36,825 nt of DNA from Acanthaster planci (lineage: Eukaryota; Echinodermata; Asteroidea; Valvatida; Acanthasteridae): the NCBI RefSeq assembly GCF_001949145.1, contig NW_019091472.1, forward strand, positions 369,665-406,489, written 5' to 3'. Under the pieces are notes generated by a model that made no database searches, had not been told where the DNA came from, and worked only from the letters and a program-made list of their open reading frames with translations. This document shows positions 13,901 to 20,900 of this stretch, in pieces. Positions within the stretch are counted from its first letter, which is position 1, and every line of letters begins with the position of its first letter. The translations under genes were made by a program, and so were the position numbers.

Positions 13901-14875
13901 ATTGTGCAAAAAGGGATCTGGACCATTCTTTCACTGCCAATACTGGATTCAAAAACACATAGTGTTATGACCCTTGAAAATGGCAGTCACACATACTGGA
14001 GCACAGGGTGGCATGGCAAGCAGCGTCTGTAATTCTTTTCAATACTAAGCCTAAAGGGGCCTACATGTACATGTAGGTCTATTTCAAAACTTGAAGTGGG
14101 AAAAATGATTGCAGTACAACAAACAAGATTTAAAGACATTTGGTGCATGCATAAATGAGCGAGAGCACTAGTCATTTGGGAACTCATTTTCTTAAATAGG
14201 AAACTATGATTAAATTTTTTTTTTTTCGCAGGCTCTAGCTCCTCTATTTAATTTGAAATTTCAAAAATTTTGAAATTTCAAGCCAAGCCAGTATTTACAT
14301 GTGGGGCATAATATTACACACGAATAAGAACAAACATTTTATGGAAATGTGAATTTTAAGCTCTTCAGTCAAAATCCACACTCATTTTTGCTTACAAAAA
14401 AAATCAGTCTGCGCTGCATTTCACACAATTTCACAAAAAAATCTCAAAAAATCCCCACTTCAATTAATTTTTTCTTTGCTTTGCAGATTCCAATCATGCC
14501 AATGGAATCCACATTAAATTTCAAAATGTTTCTTAACCCTAACACTCCTCAATCCTTCCCCTGTTGGAGGACTGAGGAGTGTTAGGGTTAAGTTATGGCA
14601 TCCTTGCTTCTGGCAAGATCGCTTCTGAAAAAACAGAGAAAAATAGTTGAAACATTTATGGGCCTCCCTAAGCCTAACATTGGGCCGATACGCATGCTGG
14701 TACACCATGTACAGAAGCCTATATTATACGTGATATATTTACCGTTGGCAGAACTCTGATCGCAAGCTGAGATGAACGTTACAATTATGTACACAACAGT
14801 CATGAAAGTTGGAACAACTTTGACTTTCAGGTTTAGAGTCAGACGAAGTGTTGAGCCAGGCCCATGATATAACAT
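1..14875 (-). CDS. PLXDC/TEM7-like plexin-domain-containing protein gene, 5' half (gene span)
   Basis: Five minus-strand exons (14875-14743, 9664-9507, 3764-3633, 2968-2899, 2068-1946) join without a frame break and give about 206 residues. Seen: a hydrophobic N-terminal segment, a low-complexity spacer containing RNKR, then a block with YYSSSYISGDP, LPFTFTFYGH, IATGGFIYLG and ATQYVAPLMGNFDPS. From recalled family sequence, this is the hallmark order of the plexin domain-containing proteins PLXDC1/PLXDC2 (TEM7 and TEM7R), which are secreted or single-pass membrane proteins with an N-terminal ectodomain, a PSI domain and a C-terminal transmembrane helix; vertebrate members have been linked to endothelium and PEDF binding. 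Here the ectodomain is cut after an RYANNG motif. The remaining ectodomain, PSI, membrane and tail exons were not found in 1-1945 and should lie left of the window. The gene is head-to-head with TRRAP. Paralogue identity (PLXDC1 or 2) cannot be assigned, so no symbol is given. Confidence 0.88.
1946..2068 (-). CDS. PLXDC-like coding exon 5
   Basis: The acceptor is TATTACAG before 2068 and the donor is GGTAAGTAA after 1946. The exon enters with one base carried from exon 4 (G+GC gives Gly) and leaves with one base. It reads GFIYLGTVFHELIAATQ and then YVAPLMGNFDPS, the best conserved PLXDC stretch; vertebrate members have IATGGFIYTG and ATQYIAPLMANFDPS at this place. It ends in RYANN plus one base of Gly, where the family continues with an NGTA...VQW segment that is not visible here. 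Confidence 0.9.
2242..2656. mobile_element. MITE with 34-bp TIRs and TTA target duplication (PIF/Harbinger-like)
   Basis: The 415-bp block sits inside PLXDC-like intron 4. The left end begins GGGCGGGCAACCATTTAGAC and the inverted right end begins GGGCCGGCGACCATTAAGAC. Over 34 bases the two ends differ at only three positions and share AGACCCGGTTTGAAAAGG. A TTA triplet flanks both ends (2239-2241 and 2657-2659). Known: a 3-bp TTA/TWA duplication with GGG-starting termini is typical of PIF/Harbinger. Inference: this is a non-autonomous element. No ORF resembles a transposase. Confidence 0.8.
2899..2968 (-). CDS. PLXDC-like coding exon 4
   Basis: The 70-base exon starts after CCCTACAG and ends at donor GGTGAGTCT. 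It starts in phase 0 and ends with one base. It encodes VVNLPFTFTFYGHNVTKAY followed by IATG, matching the family pattern of an L-F-F-FYGH core followed by IATGG that continues in exon 5. Asn in HNVT is a possible N-glycosylation site, which fits an extracellular domain. Confidence 0.9.
3283..3590. repeat. Palindromic short repeat with 51-bp internal tandem duplication
   Basis: This lies just downstream of the exon 3 donor, in intron 3. The left part reads TCACTTAGGAGACATT and the inverted right part TCTCTTGGGAGACATTT, giving imperfect terminal inverted repeats. Inside, a 51-bp unit starting TAATGACCGATGTCTCCC is present twice (3471-3521 and 3522-3572) with nearly identical sequence. A hairpin (CATTAGGGAGACATT against its partner, 3444-3475) lies at the left of the duplication. 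The open frames here on both strands come from the repeat and do not look like genes. Confidence 0.6.
3633..3764 (-). CDS. PLXDC-like coding exon 3
   Basis: The 132-base exon is phase 0 at both ends. The acceptor is TTATCCACAG and the donor GTAAGTTTG. It encodes RESHQYYSSSYISGDPKYY followed by IDLETEESFTVIP and HWKLSDSHLTAA. Vertebrate PLXDC proteins have a matching HDYY...Y...S block, then a W-I/D segment and an L-S-T/S-H-AA segment just before the FYGH motif, so exon content and order agree with the family. Confidence 0.87.
4437..4460. repeat. TACATG microsatellite
   Basis: An uninterrupted run of ACATGT hexamers, which is self-complementary. Similar short runs occur at 6355-6395, 7185-7200, 9295-9310, 12518-12535 and 12698-12718. 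The word TACATGTA recurs far more often than an AT-rich background would suggest, mainly in the left half of the window. Confidence 0.8.
5256..5621 (-). CDS. Unrecognised intronic ORF, 121 codons
   Basis: The frame is open from ATG (context GAAATGC) for 121 codons, nested in PLXDC-like intron 2 on the same strand. The product would start MPRPVPVTSYQVVSEWLKSM and contains a hydrophobic patch LGQCIAFLYKKLGKGISLAL. I recognise no domain. The sequence around 5240-5395 has a GACTGCTGGCACT inverted repeat, so the open frame may be a transposon relic or chance. Codon use is not obviously different from the neighbouring exons. No introns, poly-A signal or promoter are evident. Treat it as a possibility only. 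Confidence 0.15.
   Translation of the reverse strand: MPRPVPVTSYQVVSEWLKSMDWTLVSSQWSLDNKKRMFIGRNHSSLVGTVLRNLGQCIAFLYKKLGKGISLALGDEIDCWHYVGALEARLTRSSHMRLVGDWVCFRKYCIVLGSLRAPRCQ
8959..9041. repeat. Tandem direct repeat, 42-bp unit, two copies
   Basis: The first copy (8959-9000) begins AAACCATAAAAATTAGGGAG and the second (9001-9041) AAACCGTAAAAATTGGGAG. Both end AGTACATGTAAATACAGTGTA. They differ by one substitution and one missing base. It lies in PLXDC-like intron 2 with no coding role. Confidence 0.85.
9507..9664 (-). CDS. PLXDC-like coding exon 2 (spacer with RNKR site)
   Basis: The acceptor is TTTTGCCTAG before 9664 and the donor is GAG|GTCAGT after 9507. The 158-base exon completes the Gly codon begun in exon 1 and ends in phase 0. 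It encodes GIDVSPAYSLWGNNKFTDRY and later HGSPRNKRQSTQGTTSR. The sequence is poorly conserved, as expected for the region between signal peptide and ectodomain. RNKR fits the R-X-K/R-R rule for furin-type proprotein convertases; whether it is cut is inference. It is assigned to the gene because both its splice phases match the neighbouring exons. Confidence 0.7.
9907..10018. repeat. 28-bp palindromic minisatellite, four exact copies
   Basis: The unit begins GTAGATTGGTAATACATCTA and ends CAGTTACT, and repeats exactly at 9907, 9935, 9963 and 9991. Degraded half-copies flank it (about 9876-9906 and 10019-10040). Each junction contains ATCTACAGTTACTGTAGAT, a perfect 9+9 bp palindrome around one central base, so the array can form serial hairpins. 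There are no unique spacers between units, so it is not CRISPR-like. Confidence 0.92.
10300..10962 (+). pseudogene. Penelope-like reverse transcriptase fragment
   Basis: The frame is open for about 220 codons. It contains FEQLVGTSMGSPISPVLAD, which is RT motif B' with the usual GTxMGSPxSP of this group; RYVDDPFVIW, the catalytic Y-x-D-D box with both aspartates present (YVDD at 10519-10530); GSISFLDVEV; and KVYRKPTHTDRYLN, characteristic of Penelope-like RTs. The finger-domain motifs that should come earlier are absent, so the copy is truncated at its 5' end. The frame stops at 10960-10962, and matching downstream sequence continues in the next frame, implying a small indel near 10950-10965. 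Confidence 0.87.
10965..11455 (+). pseudogene. Penelope-like linker and GIY-YIG endonuclease remnant
   Basis: This is in a different frame from the RT piece. It reads VTLPYLGCTSHHIQRILSK, the typical linker between RT and endonuclease, then GVYKISCQCGKVYIGETGR followed by LKEH. That is a GIY-YIG nuclease core (GVY...YIG plus the conserved Arg). WYPRCIREALEI supplies the downstream Glu. In-frame stops occur at 11099-11101 and 11225-11227, and the frame ends at TAG 11453-11455. Known: this endonuclease type nicks target DNA in Penelope-like retrotransposition. Confidence 0.85.
11662..11691 (+). ncRNA. Hammerhead-like core at the Penelope-like 3' end (remnant)
   Basis: CTGATGA (11662-11668) is followed by a 6-bp stem (AGACTG 11670-11675 with CAGTCT 11682-11687, loop AGCACG) and then GAAA (11688-11691). 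CUGAUGA, stem II and GAAA in that order is the conserved half of a hammerhead ribozyme, and hammerhead motifs are known in Penelope-like elements. I could not find a convincing stem III, cleavage UH or stem I closing strand, so cleavage activity is doubtful in this copy. A perfect palindrome GAGTATACTC follows at 11696-11705. Confidence 0.5.
11940..12345. repeat. Inverted-repeat (foldback) block, arms about 165 bp
   Basis: The left arm, about 11940-12110, pairs with the right arm, about 12180-12340. Matching phrases in mirrored order include GAATAAGCC(A/T)TTTG(C/T)GAGTTAA, CACTGAGTT, and CACTGTTGCTATACCT followed by AGGGCA(G/A)GCTT. Identity is roughly 70-80% by eye with small indels. The central part (about 12110-12180) is less paired. 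It may be an old foldback transposon or the remains of two copies inserted head-to-head. No target-site duplication could be fixed. Confidence 0.7.
13045..13990. repeat. Large diverged inverted repeat, arms about 390 bp
   Basis: The left arm is about 13045-13435 and the right arm about 13600-13990. Mirrored matches run the full length: TTTCAAGGGTCA(C/T)AAC, AATGGTCCAGATC, AGCCAAATATTCC, GAAAGCTCCAGTGAGGCAC, GAGACTGAG(T/C)ATTTA, CAGGCTGGC, and near the centre GCATCTT(G/A)TTTT and GTTCTTGCT. The spacer is about 165 bases. This explains the several overlapping short open frames at 13243-13909 on both strands. It looks like an old foldback element or inverted duplication. Confidence 0.82.
14532..14592. 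repeat. 61-bp perfect foldback with TTAA-CCCTAAC ends
   Basis: CTTAACCCTAACACTCCTCA at the left is the exact inverse of the 20 bases at 14573-14592, with a 21-base loop containing CCTGTTGGAGGAC. TTAA sits at both ends, followed inward by CCCTAAC, so the unit could be a TTAA-flanked element with CCC-starting termini (a piggyBac-like rule). Related copies lie in TRRAP intron 1 at 18069-18176. Confidence 0.85.
14743..14875 (-). CDS. PLXDC-like coding exon 1 (signal peptide)
   Basis: I chose the ATG at 14875-14873. The exon encodes MLYHGPGSTLRLTLNLKVKV and then VPTFMTVVYIIVTFISACDQ, and ends AAC G|GTAAAT with one base carried to exon 2. The hydrophobic run MTVVYIIVTFISA followed by C-D-Q looks like a signal peptide. 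The Met at 14803 would place that run at the very N terminus and may be the real start, since neither ATG has a strong context. No acceptor is needed upstream. A second open frame overlaps at 14739-15068 in another phase, but it does not join exon 2 in frame and I treat it as leader or shadow. Confidence 0.65.
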
Positions 14876-15896
14876 TAAACGGTGTGCTGGACTGGGCCTC
14901 GATGCAATCGCCATTGTCACACAGCGAGTTTTCGATGTACGTTTGATTCGCCAACAAGCCACACACACTGACACGGAAATCTGGTCCAACGTACGACAGG
15001 CCGGTCGAGTCCACGAATTCCAACAACACCCGGCCGGTTACATCACAACAAAATAAAACTAATGTCATATCAAAATTAAGACAGCGCCCCTTACGTCTTC
15101 AGATCATGGGTTATGTTGGTACCATGACCATACCAAAGATCGTATAGCGCCGAAGGCGCTGTCCTCAAATTCCAGTTGAAATCCATTGACGCAACTGTAG
15201 TGCATGTAACTGGCTGAGTTTTAACTAATTTAATTGTTGGTCAGCCGTCGAAACGGTAAAAAGCAACAAACGTCCTCGTGTAAACCGTGTAAATCCATGA
15301 AAGAGAACAAAACTAAACCAATTACCGATTTGGTTTCAAGTTTAGCGTTGAAGGCGAATTTTGTGCCTTTTGCTGCGCTGCTGTCATGGCTGGATGACGG
15401 CAGATTCAAAATCCACTAATGCTGCATCAGACCATGGAGGAATAAGAACACATTCCTCCGTGATCAGACAGAAATGCAAAAGAAACAAGAGAGCTGTTCA
15501 GTTGAAGATTAATTCTGTGTTCACAGATTTTTAACTTAACCTACGGATTTCACACTTTCTAGGTCCTAACCGCAGCAGCTGACGACGCCGGCGATACAAA
15601 AACAAATGTTGGTTTTGCTTAGGCCCCTGTGTCATCTTTTATTAACAAGGGTTAACTCCGACCAGGGACAGCTTTCCATGGAAGACCTCAGATTTACAAC
15701 ACGACTTGAGAAGAATTTTCAATTTTAGAGGTGGGGAAAAACCCTTAAAGGATATTCTGGGTAAAACCATACCCTCCTAGTCTAAGGTAAAACCCACGGA
15801 AGGGGCGCGCGAGTTAGCTGAGTGATCACGTGGTACGTAGGCCGGCCGTTTTCTAATACTCAATTCGGCTCCGTCTGAGGATTCAACTGTTTTTAA

Positions 15897-16259
15897 CTAG
15901 TTGACGTTGAAGCTGTAAGTGCAGTAATTAGTTTGATAGTGCCACAAAATATCAAACAAGATGCAAGAGCCATAAACTGCAGTATTTCTATTTAATTTAA
16001 ACGCTTTAGGCCCACAATCGGGAATTGGTTTTGGGAACGATGGCTTGGACGGAGCCCAAGTCTTGGAAAAGGGTAGTGCTTGCTGGGACAATATGGCGTC
16101 CTCCTTGGTGGTTTGGACCAACAAGTGACTGATCAGGTTGATAATATGTTTTCTTTTTCTTGCTCCATGCTTCATCATAGTTGTTGCATGTGTTTTATTC
16201 CTCCAAGGTTGTTGTGACCACTTGTGAAGGTAGGCTATGACTGGAGGAAAGAGTTCCAT
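15897..16259 (-). CDS. Unrecognised 120-codon ORF in the intergenic region
   Basis: A single open frame starts at an ATG with good context (AAAATGG: A at -3 and G at +4). The product starts MELFPPVIAYLHKWSQQPW, has a basic stretch MMKHGARKRKHI, then LLVQTTKEDAILSQQALPF and a proline-rich APSKPSFPKPIPDCGPKAF, and ends with Cys and aromatic residues. Codon third positions look mixed as in coding sequence, and there is no repeat signature. I do not recognise the family. It could be a small single-exon gene, a 5' exon of a transcript on the PLXDC side, or chance. Confidence 0.35.
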   Translation of the reverse strand: MELFPPVIAYLHKWSQQPWRNKTHATTMMKHGARKRKHIINLISHLLVQTTKEDAILSQQALPFSKTWAPSKPSFPKPIPDCGPKAFKLNRNTAVYGSCILFDILWHYQTNYCTYSFNVN

Positions 16260-17527
16260 TTTAAGTTATATCGCGTATCGATAGGCCAACACTACCAACG
16301 GCTACGACAGGCCTAACTAACGTTTAATGCAAACGTGACAAATCGCCTTTTCAAACCATTGTTACTTTGTTAGTCCCTAAATTTTTCTTCCCAATCTTCT
16401 TCCCAATTCTCACTGAGACCATATACATAGATTCAGTCGCGTTCATTACGGAGCTCCTGTACTGTTCAGTATCTTGGCCGCGTGGGGCATCGGTGACATC
16501 ATAAAAAATTGTACTCATGTCATGTCAGAAACATCTTTTGCTCCCAAAAGGAATGTTCCAAGCATTCCAACTTTTGAGATGTTCCCTAACTTCGTTGCTA
16601 TGCTTTCAACAGTGTCATTTTTATAATATGCTCATGCACAACATTGTACATGAAATAATGTACTTCACCTACAGTATGCAGCATATGCTTTTGTCCAACT
16701 TAGGGTGACTTCATTTACATGTACCGGTATATGGGACATTCCATGATGTTAGGCAATACCTGGTTACTTGCCTATAGTCTGAAGACTTTGGAGTAAATCA
16801 CGTGGCTACTCAAATAATTAGCCAGTTAAATTTACATCATAAAAAGAACACATAGAGAGGTATATTGTTGAACCATTTTGTTCATATTTGTGGAAACATT
16901 TTTCGCAGCATAAATCACGAAAGAGTGGTTTCTGGTTATGTAAAACCAGGTTTTTTGTGACAAAATAAATTTGCATTTAAGAAACGAAGAGAAAGGCTGA
17001 AAGTAAATGTAAACATTGTCACATTTTTTGCATGTTTGCATCTATATCAACCCGCAGCAGTTTACCCTATAGTTTATGTTAACAACATGTATCCCTCCTT
17101 CATAAGTGAACCCCTGTTTTGCTTGAGGGTATGGATGTAATGTGGTTTCCATACATAAATAGTCTTGTTACATCCAAAACAGGAGTTTGATTTTTGGACC
17201 TGGAAAATAATTGCTAACTACATCACCACTTGGAACAAAGTTTGTTTCCTTCTGGAACAGGCGCTGTTCCCAAATGGAACATTCCATTTCGGGGAATGTA
17301 TGTATTCCTTTTGGGAATGCTGTCAACGAGTGCTGAGCATGCAAGTTTTGTTTTTCTCATTCGCAAATAGTCAGTAATGTAGATATCCTTTATATGTGCA
17401 TATTCTTGGTGTAAGCAGACTTGAGCAGCATTTCCTTGTTTAAGTCGCAAGCGAGGCTTTTCCCTGATATTATGAAGGTACACGCATCTGGGACATCTGC
17501 AAAAAGTTTCAACAATTAATTTCCTAA

Positions 17528-17771
17528 TTGAACCAAACGGCACTTGATAATACACTGGGCTATAATGGGAGGGTGGAGTATTTAAGAGCCCTACAAATCA
17601 GTCAACAGTGGAGATTATATCTTTCAGAAACAAACCTAAACACTAGTCTGAACACTACTGTGCTAGAAGAACATGCATATTTGTTACAATGTCTGCTGTT
17701 TGGGAGAAGCCACATTTTGATAGAGGAAAACTTGCCATTTGTAAAACAGTGGTTTAACCAAATAATGTTTG
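17528..17771 (+). other. Open plus-strand stretch next to the TRRAP start exon
   Basis: The frame is open from a TAA at 17525 to a potential donor TTG|GTACGT at 17771/17772. The conceptual product contains VLEEHAYLLQCLLFGRSHIL followed by IEENLPFVKQWFNQIMFG, which looks protein-like but is not recognised. It has no in-frame ATG near its left end. If it were spliced to 17838, the TRRAP frame would not be kept, so at most it would be 5' UTR. It may instead belong to an unknown transcript. Confidence 0.2.
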
Positions 17772-17837
17772 GTACGTAACAAAATGAAATCTGTTAAACA
17801 AATTTGTTTTCCTGTATTCATGAAGTGAACTGTTCAG

Positions 17838-17961
17838 ATGCAGCCATCCAAACCATCAGCAGTCACAATGCCATTAACATCAGGGTCATCGCCCATTGAC
17901 CCAGCTACTATGATCAACAAATACCGCACCAATGTCTCCATACTGGCAGACACCAGGACAG
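17838..17961 (+). CDS. TRRAP: TRRAP coding exon 1
   Basis: The ATG directly follows acceptor GAACTGTTCAG. The exon encodes MQPSKPSAVTMPLTSGSSP and then KYRTNVSILADTRT, and ends with one base before GTAAGA. The variable N terminus leads into a K-Y...ALTD-like block, as in vertebrate TRRAP. A second in-frame Met at codon 11 is an alternative start. Confidence 0.85.
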
Positions 17962-20900
17962 GTAAGAGCTACATGTACATGTATTAGTCAGTCTGATTCA
18001 ATATGGACAACAAATGTGATACATTTACTCCTGGTGTACATTCAGATGTTTCTGTTCAATTGTTGCCCTTAACCCTAACATTCCTCAATCCTCCAACAGG
18101 TGAAGGATTGAGGAGGGTTAGGGTTAACCCTGACATTCCTCAATCCCTCACCTGTTGGAGGACTGAGAAGTGTGATGCAGTAACAACTTGGGCACTTTAG
18201 TTTGGTCGCATGTGGCACATAGTTAACACATGCCATTTTGTGCTGAAAATATAAAAACTGAGAGAGTCTTCTCATTATGTGAGAAACAGTGGCATCGAAT
18301 TGTATTGGGTTGTTTTCTTGTCCTGGATTGTTGTCCGTCAGGCTACTTATGCCAAGAATCCGTAGCAAGGTGCAGTGAAGAGAAACATTTTGTCAAACAC
18401 ATTTTTCCATAAGTCTTACACATTTTTCCATATTTAGAAATGAGTGCATTGTACACATGCAGAAAGCTGTGTGCACATGGAGAGGCAATTGCCTCAAGTT
18501 TCAAGTAGCTCAGACATAACAATATTTGTTCTGGTCCCCAGCATTGCATATTAACAGGAAGCTGATAAACTGTCTATATAATGTAAACATAAACATAGAG
18601 CAAGATCACTCAGTGATTCTAAAGTAGAGTACTTTCAGAATATGACTGAGTGCTGACAGCTTGCATGTCCAAAGTGGACAGGATTCAGTGGCCTGTTGTA
18701 CAATATTCCAACTATTGGTGCTGAAGTACAGTAGAGTGATGACACACATCTTACGTGAGCTACATGGGCTACCATTAGTCCTCTGGGTCATGATATCTTC
18801 AGTGATTTTGTTCCATAGATCCAGATAGTGGTAACCCAGGCTGTGATTAGTTAAGCTGAAAAGACCTGACTATTTGTACATCACAGCACCAGATACCAAA
18901 ACATTGAAATTCACTTACAAGTTTTGAGATACATGTAGTAATCCCAAAAATGTTTCTTTTCAGCTGATGACAATCGACTGAAAGCAGCTCAAGAGATCAG
19001 TGAAAACTTTGAGGTATGTTCATGTTTACTGGTTCTTGTTTGTAATCCATGTTAACTATCCAGTAATCATAAGCCATGAGAGGAAATCCCAATTCTGGTC
19101 TTGTCTCGTCAGCATGCATGCCTCACTTTTTGAAAATTGGACCCACTTTAGCAATTAGGGTTAAAAAAAGACATCTTGATTTTTGTTTCATCTTTTCTTC
19201 GTAGTCTTTCATAAAACCTTCCCAAATTTGCAATAAGATGTGGTGACCAGAAGTTGGCATTGATACATTTTTCGTGCTGTTTTCTTACTGATTTGTGTAA
19301 ATTACCTATTTATTATGAACACACACATGTACTCATTTGTAATGCCTATAAATGTACCTTCATATAAGTTTTATATGATTTGTGTATCTAATTTCACTTC
19401 CCACTTTGAAAATCCTGCGCACAGGTCATTCTGTCATCATCTCAGAGTGGAACCTTCCTGGAATATGCAATCCCATTATTTCTGAGGGTACTGAAAGAGG
19501 AAAAACCATACTTCATAGCAGAAAAGCCCCAGCAGGTTGGTTAGACATAGTCTGTCTTGCTCACTGTGTGATAGAACAGTCACTGATTATGTTTAGCCAA
19601 GGTTCATGTACCATGCATTCTGAAGGAGTAAATACAAAGCTTGTCTTATCATAACACTGGAGAGTTGTCAGTCAGATTGCAGCTATACATGTACATCAGT
19701 GAGGCATGGTTAGAATGTGCCTGTATTGCTCGGGGCGATTTGTGAATATAATTTGTTAGGAACTACAATGTAACTCACCCTGTCTAAAAACCTTACCTAG
19801 ACATACATGAAAATATGGTTTTTGTTTATTTTGTAGAATTGTATACTTTAGGAGACCTTTATCTTATTACAGGAAACCTTGGGGTTTAGTATACTGTCAG
19901 GATTATTCACCATTTTCCAGGGAAGGGTCTGCATGTATGTATTTCTAAGGTTCAGGCTCTGGACTCAAATGGGAGTGACAAAAGAAAGAAATGCACTCTT
20001 CCAGGATATGTATCAGAAAAGCATTTTGGTCAAAATATGAAGCATTCTCCTAGAAATCTCAAGGGGATTCGGCACAGAATCACCCTTAATTGTGATGTAT
20101 CTGGATCTACAATTACACAGTGCAACAGGTTCTTTTGGATAGCGCAGTTGAAAAACAGACTCCTAAACACAGAATTGTGAGGTGTTAGTCTTGCCATCAA
20201 AGCCTTTTTTCATGTACATGTGCATGTGCCTTACCTGAAAGTAATACTCGGTGATGTAGAAAGTGAATGGACTTCATTTTGTGATGTTCACTGGGATCAT
20301 TTTTTAATTACAGCCATATATTCAATGTCAATATTCTGGATTTCACAGCATTTACGCAAGTTATTATTGGAGCTCCTTCATCGTATGCCAACCAATGAGA
20401 CTCTCAGACCCTACGTACCCGCAATTCTTGAACTGATGTTCTCTTTGCTGGAACGAGAGAATGAAGAGAATGTTCTAGTAGCGCTTCGTATTATCATTGA
20501 GCTGCACAAGCATTACCGTCCTGCACTGCAACCAGAGGTTTGTTTCAATCACAATGGGAGGGGGGACCTGTTAGTTAATAGAACAGTTGAGGAATCCTTA
20601 CCTTTATGTTTAGAAGTGGTCAATCCCTGTACAATCTTCCTAAGCTGCTGAGGATTTTTTTTAATGTGCCAGTTGGTTTATGGAATTTCATAGCTCTCTA
20701 ACCTTTCAGTAGAAGGAACATCTGTAGGAAGTTATAATAAACTGGACAGCAAAAGAAACTTGCTACTTCTGTCAAAGGCCACACATAAAAATTCCCTCCA
20801 TAGAAATAAACAATTTTTGTACACAGGTATGCTGCAATACCCCTTATTAATCACATGCCCAAAAGCAAGTGATTATCTTTATAACAAAGAAGAAATTAAC

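Larger units (their letters stand above)
9665..14742 (-). other. PLXDC-like intron 1 (5.1 kb), rich in mobile DNA
   Basis: Between the signal-peptide exon and exon 2 lie a palindromic minisatellite (9907-10018), a Penelope-like retroelement fragment (about 10300-11745), two diverged inverted-repeat blocks (about 11940-12345 and 13045-13990) and a 61-bp foldback (14532-14592). The short ORFs that appear on both strands here are explained by these elements. The stretches between them (12350-13040 and 14000-14530) show only TACATGTA words and AT-rich sequence. Confidence 0.7.
14876..17837. promoter_or_regulatory. Divergent intergenic region between PLXDC-like gene and TRRAP
   Basis: About 3 kb separates the two divergent coding starts, so promoters and 5' UTRs of both genes should lie here. 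CpG-containing, GC-richer patches occur at 14990-15180, 15570-15600, 15795-15870 and 16430-16500, against an AT-rich background. A compact hairpin AGCGCCGAAGGCGCT lies near 15147-15161. The base before the TRRAP ATG is an AG acceptor, so at least one non-coding 5' exon for TRRAP must lie in this region; candidate GT donors cannot be ranked by eye. No TATA box is convincing. Confidence 0.5.

Noticed and set aside
13243-13909. Several overlapping ORFs on both strands
   Set aside because: They fall within the arms and spacer of a large inverted repeat, and none shows a domain.
14739-15068. Minus-strand open frame overlapping the signal-peptide exon in another phase
   Set aside because: It does not join exon 2 in frame, whereas the other phase gives a signal peptide and a perfect phase match.
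15234-15419. Plus-strand ORF of 61 codons in the intergenic region
   Set aside because: Short, no recognised domain, no clear splice context; it may be part of a leader but cannot be supported.
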